In this document: positions 8,492-16,737 of the stretch, piece after piece
How the letters are laid out: each line of letters starts with the position of its first letter
Numbering within the stretch: the first letter of the stretch is position 1
Assembly (NCBI GenBank): GCA_964523395.1
Contig: CAZFXS010000019.1
Location: 1 to 48,342, forward strand
Source of the DNA: JANYJZ01 sp964523395
GTDB taxonomy: Bacteria > Bacteroidota > Ignavibacteria > UBA10030 > SZUA-254
Length of the DNA: 48,342 nt
Direction: 5' to 3'
Position numbers and translations under genes: made by a program
The notes under the pieces: generated by a model
Databases searched by the model: none
Told to the model about the DNA's origin: nothing
The model's input: the letters and a program-made list of their open reading frames with translations, nothing else

Positions 8492-9042
8492 AAAGAAAAA
8501 TACGTGAACAAATATAATATCGCCCGAGTCACCAGATTTGCATAGATTCCCGCCGCAACATCATCCAGCATAATTCCCCAGCCGTTTGGCAACCGTTCGA
8601 GTTGTTTGGCGGGAAATGGTTTCACGATATCAAATAACCTGAAAACCAGAAACGCAATAACGATTGCGGTAACCGACTTCGGCAGCAGGAATAACGCAAT
8701 CCAGACCCCGACTATCTCATCTATTACCACAATGGACGGATCAGCTGAACCGTGGGATTCTTTTTGAAATATCTCTTTTGCCTTTAGAGCCGATGCAGTT
8801 AATTGGTTTCCGATAATGCCGGCAACACGGGCGGAAGTGAAAACACCCGCAATTAATCCAAGGAAAATGCAAAGTACCATCCAGAGCGGTTGTTCAAATC
8901 CCGGGAGGAGATAGATTGCAATCCCGGTGAGAGTTCCGACTGTTCCCGAAGCAACTGGTGCATACCCGGTGAAAAGTCCGGTGGCAACGAGTTTCGTAAG
9001 GAAGCGAATTTGCGGGTGTTCTTCAGGCGGCAAGGTTGCCAT
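8482..9042 (-). CDS. pgpA: phosphatidylglycerophosphatase A
   Basis: The 186-residue membrane protein matches PgpA. It has an N-terminal segment with TGYAPVASGTVGTL, a central acidic motif VVIDEIVGVWIALF, and the C-terminal FRLFDIVKPFPAKQLERLPNGW...LDDVAAGIYANL pattern. The enzyme removes the phosphate from phosphatidylglycerophosphate to give phosphatidylglycerol in the inner membrane. It overlaps pgsA by 20 nt, so the synthase and phosphatase of the same pathway are translated together, and it overlaps the start of cinA by 10 nt. Confidence 0.93.
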   Translation of the reverse strand: MATLPPEEHPQIRFLTKLVATGLFTGYAPVASGTVGTLTGIAIYLLPGFEQPLWMVLCIFLGLIAGVFTSARVAGIIGNQLTASALKAKEIFQKESHGSADPSIVVIDEIVGVWIALFLLPKSVTAIVIAFLVFRLFDIVKPFPAKQLERLPNGWGIMLDDVAAGIYANLVTRAILYLFTYFSLWQ

Positions 9043-9622
9043 AGAGTTCGCGGAGAAATTTTCTGTTATCGAACAGGTAGAGAATGCCTGTGCCGATTGT
9101 TGAGAGTGTCACCAGCAGCATCATGCCGAAAATAACCTGCGGATCCATTAGTGAATCAATAAGGCTGCCGTAATCTTTTCGGATGACAGGAACGGTCCCT
9201 GCAACATACAGGAACAAAATATAATAAATGACAATAAACTCTCCGAATGTTTTCGCCTGCGCCGACTTTGATGTCACGATCGGCTTATCATGCCACTCGG
9301 CGTAACTGCGCAGTGCCGTAATCAGAAAATCTCTGATGACGATGATCCAGACCATCCAGGCATCGGTAAGTCCTAATGCCACAAACGAGAAGAGCGCAGC
9401 AGCAGAAAGTATTTTGTCAGCAAGCGGATCGAGGAATTTTCCCCAACGAGACACATAGCCGTATTTTCTCGCTACCCATCCGTCATACCAATCCGTTAAC
9501 GCGGCTACAACATAGACGACAACGGATAATTGTTTGAAAAAAGAGGAGTCGGAGAGAAGCAGAGCGGCAAAGACCGGAGTGAGCAGGATACGTAGAACGG
9601 TAAGTGAATTTGGTATCGACAT
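9023..9622 (-). CDS. pgsA: CDP-diacylglycerol-glycerol-3-phosphate 3-phosphatidyltransferase
   Basis: The 199-residue integral membrane protein has the CDP-alcohol phosphotransferase signature: DWYDGWVARKYG followed by WGKFLDPLADK, with all the metal-binding aspartates present. It starts with the usual SIPNSLTVLRILLTP. The enzyme makes phosphatidylglycerophosphate, the committed step of phosphatidylglycerol synthesis. Its product is the substrate of the overlapping pgpA gene. It is the first gene after the rpmB terminator, so the promoter should lie in the 100-nt spacer, which also holds a word-like repeat. Confidence 0.96.
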   Translation of the reverse strand: MSIPNSLTVLRILLTPVFAALLLSDSSFFKQLSVVVYVVAALTDWYDGWVARKYGYVSRWGKFLDPLADKILSAAALFSFVALGLTDAWMVWIIVIRDFLITALRSYAEWHDKPIVTSKSAQAKTFGEFIVIYYILFLYVAGTVPVIRKDYGSLIDSLMDPQVIFGMMLLVTLSTIGTGILYLFDNRKFLRELYGNLAA

Positions 9623-9631
9623 TAAAGAAAG

Positions 9632-9675
9632 CGTTATTGGTTATCAGTTATTGGTAACTGGTCATTTGTCATTGG
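9632..9675. repeat. degenerate TTATTGG/TTATCAG word repeat
   Basis: Just upstream of pgsA the words ttattggttatcagttattgg, aactgg, catttgtc and attgg follow one another as imperfect 6-9 nt repeats. Similar text occurs after the EutN gene at about 37734-37761 (ttatttgttatctgttaacag). It looks like one member of a group of degenerate intergenic word repeats in this window. No function is evident. Confidence 0.45.
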
Positions 9676-9721
9676 TTTCAGTCTGGTATATCCATTATTC
9701 CTTTAATCCGCTGTCGAAAAT

Positions 9722-9747
9722 AAAAAAGCCCAACTAAATGTTGGGCT
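9722..9747 (-). terminator. rho-independent terminator of rpmB
   Basis: On the minus strand the 8-bp stem agcccaac/gttgggct with a 5-nt loop is followed by six consecutive T residues (one of them pairs at the foot of the stem). It lies about 45 nt past the rpmB stop and separates rpmB from the pgsA operon. There is no T-run in the plus direction. Confidence 0.88.
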
Positions 9748-9792
9748 CAATCTTTGAAGCTTGCAAAAGCGGGGCCTTTGCCTATCAATTGT

Positions 9793-9984
9793 TTAAGCAG
9801 CTTTTAAGACTTTACCCTGCTTGATACAAGTGGTACAAACGCGCATACGTGTGGTTTTGCCATTCACCTGCGCGCGAACGCTCTGTAAATTGGGAAGCCA
9901 GCGACGTCGTGTCTTGTTATGAGCATGACTGATATTATTGCCGCTAACCGGCTTTTTCCCGCAAATTCCGCAAATTTTTGCCAT
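9793..9984 (-). CDS. rpmB: 50S ribosomal protein bL28
   Basis: The 63-residue protein matches bL28, with HNKTRRRWLPNLQ and the basic VNGKTTRMRVC core. Two CxxC pairs (CGICG at the N-terminus, CTTC near the C-terminus) mark it as the zinc-binding (C+) form. An AGAGG ribosome binding site lies 5' of the ATG. It is transcribed alone between a sigma-70-like promoter at 10029-10057 and a strong terminator at 9722-9747. Confidence 0.96.
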   Translation of the reverse strand: MAKICGICGKKPVSGNNISHAHNKTRRRWLPNLQSVRAQVNGKTTRMRVCTTCIKQGKVLKAA

Positions 9985-10028
9985 AAAAACCTCTGTTGAT
10001 GAAATGTGTTTCCGAATTGAATGGTGAC

Positions 10029-10057
10029 AATATACAAAAAAGATGAATTGTGTGCAA
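10029..10057 (-). promoter_or_regulatory. candidate sigma-70 promoter for rpmB
   Basis: On the minus strand TTGCAC and TATATT are separated by 17 nt, with the -10 element about 45 nt upstream of the rpmB ATG. The -10 box is five of six to consensus; the -35 matches only in TTG. The same TATATT box precedes deoC and the TPR gene at 44790. Confidence 0.45.
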
Positions 10058-10112
10058 TAAAAATAAAGTGTAAATTCAGGTATTATAAAACAGTTTAATC
10101 GCGGAGGGTGTC

Positions 10113-11825
10113 ATGAAAAGCAACGTCATTATTTCCATCTGGTTATTGTTTTGTATACTTTCAACCTTACACAATCTCGTATATAGTCAGTGGTCGCATA
10201 CCGCTGATTCCAATCTTGTAATTTCTTCTATTCCAAATTCACAACGAAACCCCACTCTTGTCAGTGATGGATCTGGCGGAGCAATTCTGGTGTGGTCTGA
10301 CTTTCATACTGATTTCTGGAAATACGATATCTATACCCAAAGAATAAACGGTAATGGCGTGCTTCAATGGGAAAAGGACGGCATTCCGATGTGCATTGCT
10401 GTGTATGAGCAATCTGTCCCTGAAGTTTTATCTGATGGAATGGGTGGCGCCGTAGTAGCGTGGGTAGATAAACGAAACGGGTCTCATGAGAATATTTTTG
10501 CACAGCGGGTTGGTAATAGCGGATCGATGTTATGGCAAGAAAATGGGATCCCCATTTGTATGGCGCCGGGATGGCAGGGTAAGTTACAAATACTAGGATC
10601 AAATGATGGTAGTTATGTTATCGCATGGATTGATGGCCGGGCATTTGATACAACCAAGCTGTATGCTCAAAAAATTGATAACACAGGCGCAATTCACTGG
10701 TTGTTGAATGGAAGCATGATAAGTCATACTCAATATCTTGGTCATCCATTGGTGGTTGATGATGGTCGTGGTGGTGCGATTTTCATTTGGCAGGATTGGC
10801 GAAATGGTTCCATAGATTTTAATCTCGCCGATATTTATGCGCAGCGAATTGATTCTGCCGGATTTGTGAAATGGGGAGATGCTGACCTAAAAGTTGTCGG
10901 AGGCGAACATGGACAAGAACCTGTTTCAGCCATAGATGATGGTGTGGGTGGTGCACTAGTTGTTTGGCAAGAAGCAGACCCTAATTTTAAAGGATTAAGA
11001 ATTCAGCGAATTGATAATTTGGGTGCCATAGTATGGGGGGAAAAGGGAATTACACTTGATTCTTTAGGGTTAGCTTATTCAGTATTATTTAGGGATAATT
11101 TTAACTCCGATAGTATTACGGTGTACTGGTTGAGAGGTGAAAATCATCCGGTCTCGATGTATTCTCAGCTTATTGATATGCAAGGCAATTTTCAATGGGA
11201 AACGGGTGGTAGGGAAATCTATCAATTCTCCGTCGAGGTCAGCGGTGTGAAAATTATCAGAGATGCTTCAAAGAATCTTTTCATATCATGGCTTGAGTGG
11301 TCAAATTCTTCATTCAGCATTATTAAAATACAGAAAATTGACGCGATGGGATTGACACGGTGGCCTGCCAAAGGGATCACGGTATCAAACTCCAACATTG
11401 ATAATGTTGATGTACGGATGATTTCAGATGGTGACGAGGGTGTCATCGTAACGTGGTATGATTCAACGAATGGGACAAATGATATTTTTGCACAACGCAT
11501 TAATAAAGATGGTAATTTGGGTGCTATTACTGGTATTAATGAGGAGAACACCAAGTTGCCGACATTATACGTTTTGCATCAGAATTATCCCAACCCTTTT
11601 AATCCATCAACGACAATTACATACCAATTACCTATAAAAAGTTTTGTCACAATTTCTGTGTTTAATATGCTCGGTGAAAAGATTGCTACTCTCATTAATG
11701 AATTGCAGGAGGCTGGGATTAAAACCGTTCAATTCGATACAGGAAAATTGTCCAGTGGAATGTATTTTTATCGCCTAAATGTGGGAATGTATTCTGATAC
11801 GAAGAAAATGGTATTGCTAAAGTAA
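10113..11825 (+). CDS. T9SS-secreted repeat protein with type A sorting domain
   Basis: The 570-residue protein begins with a signal peptide ending near VYSQ. The body consists of about seven degenerate repeats of 50-65 residues, each with DG-GG-(A/V)-(I/V)-W, then a D-R-N-type loop, then I(Y/F)AQRI, then W...GI. The pattern suggests a beta-propeller or beta-strand repeat. The last 80 residues are a T9SS type A sorting domain (NYPNPFNPSTTI, VFNMLGEKI, LSSGMYFYRL, KKMVLLK). The protein should cross the outer membrane by the T9SS. A GGAGG site 5 nt before the ATG fixes the start. The ligand or substrate is unknown. Confidence 0.9.
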   Translation: MKSNVIISIWLLFCILSTLHNLVYSQWSHTADSNLVISSIPNSQRNPTLVSDGSGGAILVWSDFHTDFWKYDIYTQRINGNGVLQWEKDGIPMCIAVYEQSVPEVLSDGMGGAVVAWVDKRNGSHENIFAQRVGNSGSMLWQENGIPICMAPGWQGKLQILGSNDGSYVIAWIDGRAFDTTKLYAQKIDNTGAIHWLLNGSMISHTQYLGHPLVVDDGRGGAIFIWQDWRNGSIDFNLADIYAQRIDSAGFVKWGDADLKVVGGEHGQEPVSAIDDGVGGALVVWQEADPNFKGLRIQRIDNLGAIVWGEKGITLDSLGLAYSVLFRDNFNSDSITVYWLRGENHPVSMYSQLIDMQGNFQWETGGREIYQFSVEVSGVKIIRDASKNLFISWLEWSNSSFSIIKIQKIDAMGLTRWPAKGITVSNSNIDNVDVRMISDGDEGVIVTWYDSTNGTNDIFAQRINKDGNLGAITGINEENTKLPTLYVLHQNYPNPFNPSTTITYQLPIKSFVTISVFNMLGEKIATLINELQEAGIKTVQFDTGKLSSGMYFYRLNVGMYSDTKKMVLLK

Positions 11826-11844
11826 TAATGATTGTTACGTGGGT

Positions 11845-11876
11845 AAGGGCGATGGGAAATAATCTATCGCCCTTTA
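11845..11876 (+). terminator. rho-independent terminator after the T9SS repeat protein
   Basis: A 9-bp stem aagggcgat/atcgccctt with an 11-nt loop is followed by a short T/A-rich stretch. It lies about 20 nt after the stop codon and just before the end of the convergent gene, so it may act in both directions. Confidence 0.6.
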
Positions 11877-12341
11877 TTATTTAAAGAAATACCTCGCCCC
11901 AAACCCGCCGTTGAAACTCAAATCAGTGTCAGGTGCAAAATCGAGTATAGGCGCAATTTCAAGGAAGAGATCTATCGGTGCGGTACGGAACATAAATCCC
12001 ATACCGATAACGCCGCGAACGCCTACTCGTGCGTCTCCGTTTTTGGATGATTTAAATCTGCCGCCAATGCCATAGTAAAGCGGGACTTTCTCTTCTGTGG
12101 TGAATTCATCAAATGAGTGTATTAAATAATCCGCATGGACATGAAATGAAGTTTCCCGTGAGAACGACCACGCCACGGCTCCGTCAATAGCAGTTTTAGT
12201 GCTTAACCAGCTTTTGAGACTGAACCCGGTAGGTTCACCGACAATAACGCCAAGCCCAAATCCTTTATCCTGCGACAAGCCGTTATTCTGGGAAAAGAGG
12301 ACCAAGAGCAGGACAATAGTGGAAACGAATACGTTTTTCAT
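11877..12341 (-). CDS. small outer-membrane beta-barrel-like protein
   Basis: The 154-residue protein has a signal peptide (FVSTIVLLLVLFSQNNGLSQ). The mature part shows alternating hydrophobic strands rich in Gly and aromatic residues (FGLGVIVGEPTGFSLKSWL, VGVRGVIGMGFMF) and ends in Phe-Phe-Lys, close to the aromatic terminus of outer-membrane barrels. Small proteins of this pattern are common in Bacteroidota and Ignavibacteria and usually carry no functional name. It lies 20 nt downstream of the ABC permease gene on the same strand, so it may belong to that operon. Confidence 0.72.
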   Translation of the reverse strand: MKNVFVSTIVLLLVLFSQNNGLSQDKGFGLGVIVGEPTGFSLKSWLSTKTAIDGAVAWSFSRETSFHVHADYLIHSFDEFTTEEKVPLYYGIGGRFKSSKNGDARVGVRGVIGMGFMFRTAPIDLFLEIAPILDFAPDTDLSFNGGFGARYFFK

Positions 12342-12361
12342 TCTGGTTTCTCCTTACATAG

Positions 12362-13531
12362 TTAAGAAGCACGAAGCGCGTTAACGATATTTAACCGGGC
12401 AGCCCGGGCTGCAGGTAAAAACCCGCCAAAGAATCCCATGATGACTGCAAAGATCATTGTTGAAACCACGATATCGGGAGAGAGTGTAAACCCAAACGCG
12501 AGTTCCGAAAACGTTCCAAAATTCACTGTTGAAATTTTTACGAATGACATGAACGAAGCCAGGGCTATTCCCGCGATTCCTCCCAACAGCGATAGCATGA
12601 TCGATTCGATAAGAAATGCCGCAAGGATGCTCCTTCGGCGGAAACCGAGAGAGCGTAACGTCCCGATTTCAATTGTACGGTTTGAAACTGCCGCGTACAT
12701 GGTTATCAGCGCGCCGATAATCGCACCGACACTGAATATGATCGTTACAATAAAACCGAGGAAGCGGATAAATGTCGCCATCGCTTTCGATTGTTCCTCG
12801 TAAAATGTCTTTTCGCGTTTCAAATCGATATACTGTGTCCTCGGGTCTTTCTTGATTCGTTCTTTCAACGCGTCAAACTGATCGGGGTTGGAAAGTCTGA
12901 CAGTAATAGTATTGAAAATAGGTCTGCCGACAGCCGGCATCAGTTGTTCTACATCGCCCCAGATTTCCGACTCAAAGGCGCTCCCGTCAGCCTCAATGAT
13001 TCCGACAATCGTCCATTGGTCCCCGCTGAATCCGATTTGGTTCCCGATTTCACATCCTTTAAATCTTTTCGCAAGACTGCTGCCGATGACAATTTCGTGC
13101 GTTCCGAATTGCAGCATGTTCCCCTGGGAAAGTTTTACCTGTGGACGAAGCGCGAACGCTTCCGGTGATATACCGCGGACAGAGACGTTACCAAGGTCGT
13201 TATTTTCTTTTTTGAAGAGATTAATAACTACCAGAATCTCAGTAGTCGCGAGCGGCTTTCCGTCTGCACCGATTGATACTTCCGGAGAGGTTTTAAGAAT
13301 ATTTGCGGCTTCACGGCCGACCTGACTAAGAAGTTCGGAAGTTGCAGATTTCCTGAGAGCGATAATGTTATCATCCGAACCGGTGTCGACCATCGTCTTT
13401 TCGACGCCATGAGCAAGCATCAGAATTGCGGCAAAGACGAATACCACAAGGGCAATGCCGGACAGTGTGAGAATAGTGGTGAGCCTCCGTGTCCAGAGGC
13501 TCCGCCATGTGTATGATAAAGGAATTTTCAT
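12362..13531 (-). CDS. ABC transporter permease, MacB/FtsX family (second of two)
   Basis: The 389-residue protein has the MacB/FtsX architecture: one N-terminal transmembrane helix after the basic YTWRSLWTRRLTTILT, a large periplasmic domain (about residues 45-250), and three C-terminal helices with RTIEIGTLRSLGFRRRSILAAFL. It is the last of four co-directional genes (adaptor, ATPase, permease, permease). It differs from its neighbour, so the pair probably forms a heterodimer. Such systems drive outward transport or lipoprotein extraction; the substrate is unknown. The 5-nt gap to the upstream permease suggests coupled translation. Confidence 0.9.
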   Translation of the reverse strand: MKIPLSYTWRSLWTRRLTTILTLSGIALVVFVFAAILMLAHGVEKTMVDTGSDDNIIALRKSATSELLSQVGREAANILKTSPEVSIGADGKPLATTEILVVINLFKKENNDLGNVSVRGISPEAFALRPQVKLSQGNMLQFGTHEIVIGSSLAKRFKGCEIGNQIGFSGDQWTIVGIIEADGSAFESEIWGDVEQLMPAVGRPIFNTITVRLSNPDQFDALKERIKKDPRTQYIDLKREKTFYEEQSKAMATFIRFLGFIVTIIFSVGAIIGALITMYAAVSNRTIEIGTLRSLGFRRRSILAAFLIESIMLSLLGGIAGIALASFMSFVKISTVNFGTFSELAFGFTLSPDIVVSTMIFAVIMGFFGGFLPAARAARLNIVNALRAS

Positions 13532-13536
13532 AGTAT

Positions 13537-14703
13537 CTATCCTATCTGTCTCAAACCGTCGACGATTTTCATTTGCAGAACCCGGACTGTGGGGAACAGT
13601 GCCGCGACAATACCGGCAAACAGGGCTGAACCGATTGCCAGCATTATTGTTAACGGCTCAACGACAACAATCGGGAACCATGTCGGGAATGCTTTCGCAA
13701 ACCCTCCGGCAGCGGGGAACGTAAGGAGCAAACCAAGCAACCCGCCTGTGCAGGCAATCATCATAGACTCTCCTCCGATTAAACCGATTATATGTGCGCC
13801 TGAGAAGCCAAGTGTCTTTAATACTGCGTATTCACGAACCCGCTCGCGCGTTGCCATGATAATGGTGTTTGTCAGTACGAGCAGAATAATGCCGACGATG
13901 ACATATGAAATGACAGTTAAGGAAGTAAGAATTGCGCTCGACATCGAGACAAAGCTTTGTTGCCACTCCTTCTCGGTTTCGGTCTTGGTGCTTGCGCGGG
14001 AATTCATATACATATCATCCACCGCTTTGGATACTTTCGGCAAATCGGAAGGATTATTCACACTCAATACATACCAGCCCACCTGACCTTCTCTTCCCGG
14101 TTGAGATTGTGAAACGCGTTCGTCAAGATATTTCCACTGGAACAGCATTTGCGTTTCGTCGACTGTCGCATCGCGTCCTTTATAAATTCCGCGGACGACA
14201 AAGTCCCACGTTCCGGGATAAATATCACCTTCCATCGTGATAATATCTCCGATTTTAAAGCCATGCTCGAGCGCAATTTTTTGCCCCACGATGCAAGCGT
14301 TTCTTTCTTTTTTGAATGCCTCAAGTTCTTCCGCTGAAAGCATGAATTCCGGATAGAGCGAAAAGAATGTTTCCGGGTCAAGCGCGATTCTCGGGAAGAA
14401 GTTTTTGAAATCATTAGGATCCTTATATGCGCCGCCGAACCAGTTGGCATACGACACAGCAGAGACACCCGGAACTTTCAGCAACTGATCCCGATAGGAA
14501 AGGGGTAGCGTGAAAATAATTGAAACCGAATGATGCGAGATCATTCTGTTTGTCGCAGATGCGCTCACGCCGGCATTCCATGCGGTGACCACAGTGCGGA
14601 TGAATCCGAATGCCGAAACGGCAATACTGATGCCGAGGATTGTAAGGATTGTGCGCAGTTTATGCCGCCACGCGTTCTTAAAGATAAGCTTAAGTACTTT
14701 CAT
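13537..14703 (-). CDS. ABC transporter permease, MacB/FtsX family (first of two)
   Basis: The start chosen is the ATG at 14703, which gives 388 residues, has GAGG 5 nt upstream and lies 7 nt after the ATPase stop; a longer frame would overlap the ATPase gene. The protein starts with a basic FKNAWRHKLRTILTILGIS helix, has a periplasmic domain of about 200 residues, and ends with three helices including REYAVLKTLGFSGAHIIGL and FPTVRVLQMKIVDGLR. This is the MacB/FtsX fold. It should pair with the next permease and the preceding ATPase. Confidence 0.9.
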   Translation of the reverse strand: MKVLKLIFKNAWRHKLRTILTILGISIAVSAFGFIRTVVTAWNAGVSASATNRMISHHSVSIIFTLPLSYRDQLLKVPGVSAVSYANWFGGAYKDPNDFKNFFPRIALDPETFFSLYPEFMLSAEELEAFKKERNACIVGQKIALEHGFKIGDIITMEGDIYPGTWDFVVRGIYKGRDATVDETQMLFQWKYLDERVSQSQPGREGQVGWYVLSVNNPSDLPKVSKAVDDMYMNSRASTKTETEKEWQQSFVSMSSAILTSLTVISYVIVGIILLVLTNTIIMATRERVREYAVLKTLGFSGAHIIGLIGGESMMIACTGGLLGLLLTFPAAGGFAKAFPTWFPIVVVEPLTIMLAIGSALFAGIVAALFPTVRVLQMKIVDGLRQIG

Positions 14704-14710
14704 CGTCGCC

Positions 14711-15379
14711 TCAGGATAATTCGCCTTTTTCCAGATGCATGCTCTTGTGCGCGCGTTCAGCGGCACGGGGATCGTGCGTGACCATGATAATTGTTTTCTT
14801 GAACTCGGTGTTTAAGCGGTCTAGAAGCTTCATGATTTCGTCCGCGGAGACCTTATCAAGGTCGCCGGTCGGTTCGTCGGCTACGAGCAATGTCGGGTCA
14901 GTGACAATCGCTCGCGCGATTGCGACGCGTTGTTCCTGTCCGCCGGAAAGTTGTTTGGGATAATGGTACATGCGGTCGCCAAGCCCGACGACACCTAATG
15001 CAAGTTCAACATGTTCTTTCCGTTCCTTCTTGGATAGTTTTGTAAGAAGGAGCGGAAGCTCGACATTTTCGAAGGCAGTCAACACAGGCAACAGGTTATA
15101 GAATTGGAAAATGAACCCGACATACTGCGAGCGCCATTTCGCGAGCGCAGTTTCCGAAAGCTTGGTCACATCTGTGCCGCCGACAGTGATTCCTCCGGAG
15201 CTTGGCCTGTCAATGCCGGCAATCAGGTTCAGCAATGTTGTTTTACCGGAACCTGAGGGGCCCATAAGCGCGAGAAACTCTCCTTCGGGAATGTCAAACG
15301 AGATGTTTCTTAATACCGGGATTTCAAGTGAATCCCTCCAGTATGATTTTGAGATGTTTTGAATCGAGACAAGTGACAT
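14711..15379 (-). CDS. ABC transporter ATP-binding protein, LolD/MacB family
   Basis: The 222-residue protein carries all nucleotide-binding motifs: Walker A GPSGSGKTT at about residue 40, Q-loop FIFQFYNLLPVLTAFENV, signature LSGGQEQRVAIARA, Walker B LLVADEPTGDLD and the switch histidine in IMVTHD. It powers the two downstream FtsX-type permeases. The FQFYNLLPVLTAFENVELPL sequence is typical of the MacB/LolD/FtsE subfamily that works mechanically on periplasmic partners. Confidence 0.95.
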   Translation of the reverse strand: MSLVSIQNISKSYWRDSLEIPVLRNISFDIPEGEFLALMGPSGSGKTTLLNLIAGIDRPSSGGITVGGTDVTKLSETALAKWRSQYVGFIFQFYNLLPVLTAFENVELPLLLTKLSKKERKEHVELALGVVGLGDRMYHYPKQLSGGQEQRVAIARAIVTDPTLLVADEPTGDLDKVSADEIMKLLDRLNTEFKKTIIMVTHDPRAAERAHKSMHLEKGELS

Positions 15380-15419
15380 AATGAATCTCTTGAATGATGA
15401 AAAAGATTGTTATTGAAAA

Positions 15420-16616
15420 TTATTCTTTGAGTTTGATACTTGAACCGGTGTGCAGTTCATTTGACGGCCTGATGACGACTTTATCGCCTGCCGAAAGGCC
15501 GCTTTTAATTTCAACCAGCTTTCCGACCGGATCTCCAAGTGTAATCTCTGTTTCTGAAACTGTTTTGTCCTTGACAAGGAACGCTATTTTTTTTCCGTCC
15601 CTTTCAGTTACGGCGGCTGCGTCGACAGTAAGCTTGAGCGGGGAATCAGTACTGGGTGCAGGCGCTTTATCTGAGAGAAAATTGACCTTTGCACTCATCT
15701 CCGGAAGGACACGTTTATCCCGCTCCAAAAATTTTATCTTTGTTAGCACTGTTGCTTTTGCGCGGTCAGCCGTGGGAACGATCTTACCGACAATGCCGCG
15801 ATATCTTTTCTCGGGATACGCGTCGAGTGAAATTTCACACGGCTGTTGAGCTGAAACACGCTCGATGTTGGATTCCGAAACATCCGCTTCTACTTCCAGT
15901 GAAGACATATCCGCAATCGTAACAATCGCCACACGCGAACTTGCGCCGGCGGCAAATGGCGCAACAACTTCGCCAATATCAGCATTCTTTGTCAGAACCG
16001 TTCCGTCGAACGGAGCGCGTATATACGTATTCTCAAGCTGAACTTCTGCTCCTTTGACGGCCGCTTCCCGCGAGGCTATTGATGCCTTGACTCGATCATA
16101 TCGAGCCTGAGCAACATCAAATTCCGCCTGTGAAATCAATTTCCCATCAAACAATTTCTTTGCGCGTTCAAGCGACTGCTCAGCGTCATTGAGTTCTGCC
16201 TGTTGGACATTGAGATCGGCACGGGCCTGCTGCAACGCGGCTTCGACATCGGCGCTCTCGATGCGTCCGATAACTTCACCCTTTTTGACGATGTCACCTT
16301 CTTCGAATCCCAGAAATACCAGCCTTCCGGTTGCCTTTGATGCGACAGCGGCCTTCCGCTGTGCGACAACATATCCGCTAGCGGTAAGCAAGGCGTTTGC
16401 CTGTGTCGGAGAAACAAAAGAAACAGTAGTTGTCTCGACAGTAATGTCGGATTCAAATGCCGATCGGAAAAAGAATAAAACTCCAAGCACAAGAAAAAGT
16501 CCGCCCCCAAGGTACATGAGAATGGACGACACTATTTTTTTTGGAGGACCAGACGGAGATGAGTCTTCACGTCTGATTTTTAGTTTTGATAAGTCGTGAT
16601 GTTCTGCTGATGACAT
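15420..16616 (-). CDS. periplasmic adaptor subunit (HlyD/RND-MFP family) of ABC exporter
   Basis: The ATG at 16616 gives 398 residues and places a single transmembrane helix (ILMYLGGGLFLVLGVLFFF) after a short cytoplasmic tail; a longer frame would add 32 residues of unlikely sequence. The lipoyl half-motifs (VASKATGRLVFLGFEEGDIVKKGEVI and TYIRAPFDGTVLTKNADIGEVV) flank a coiled coil of about 70 residues. Beta-barrel and membrane-proximal domains follow. With the ATPase and two permeases it forms a MacA-MacB-like tripartite exporter. No TolC gene is in the window. Confidence 0.92.
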   Translation of the reverse strand: MSSAEHHDLSKLKIRREDSSPSGPPKKIVSSILMYLGGGLFLVLGVLFFFRSAFESDITVETTTVSFVSPTQANALLTASGYVVAQRKAAVASKATGRLVFLGFEEGDIVKKGEVIGRIESADVEAALQQARADLNVQQAELNDAEQSLERAKKLFDGKLISQAEFDVAQARYDRVKASIASREAAVKGAEVQLENTYIRAPFDGTVLTKNADIGEVVAPFAAGASSRVAIVTIADMSSLEVEADVSESNIERVSAQQPCEISLDAYPEKRYRGIVGKIVPTADRAKATVLTKIKFLERDKRVLPEMSAKVNFLSDKAPAPSTDSPLKLTVDAAAVTERDGKKIAFLVKDKTVSETEITLGDPVGKLVEIKSGLSAGDKVVIRPSNELHTGSSIKLKE

Positions 16617-16737
16617 GGAAAAACATGAAGGTTTCTTCAAAAATCGATAAAGTATAAACAAATATAGGGAGGTTTGCAAATTTCCGAATAGTACATGAGG
16701 GGAGACGAACATTCGATAGTTTGCTTTGAATGCGATA

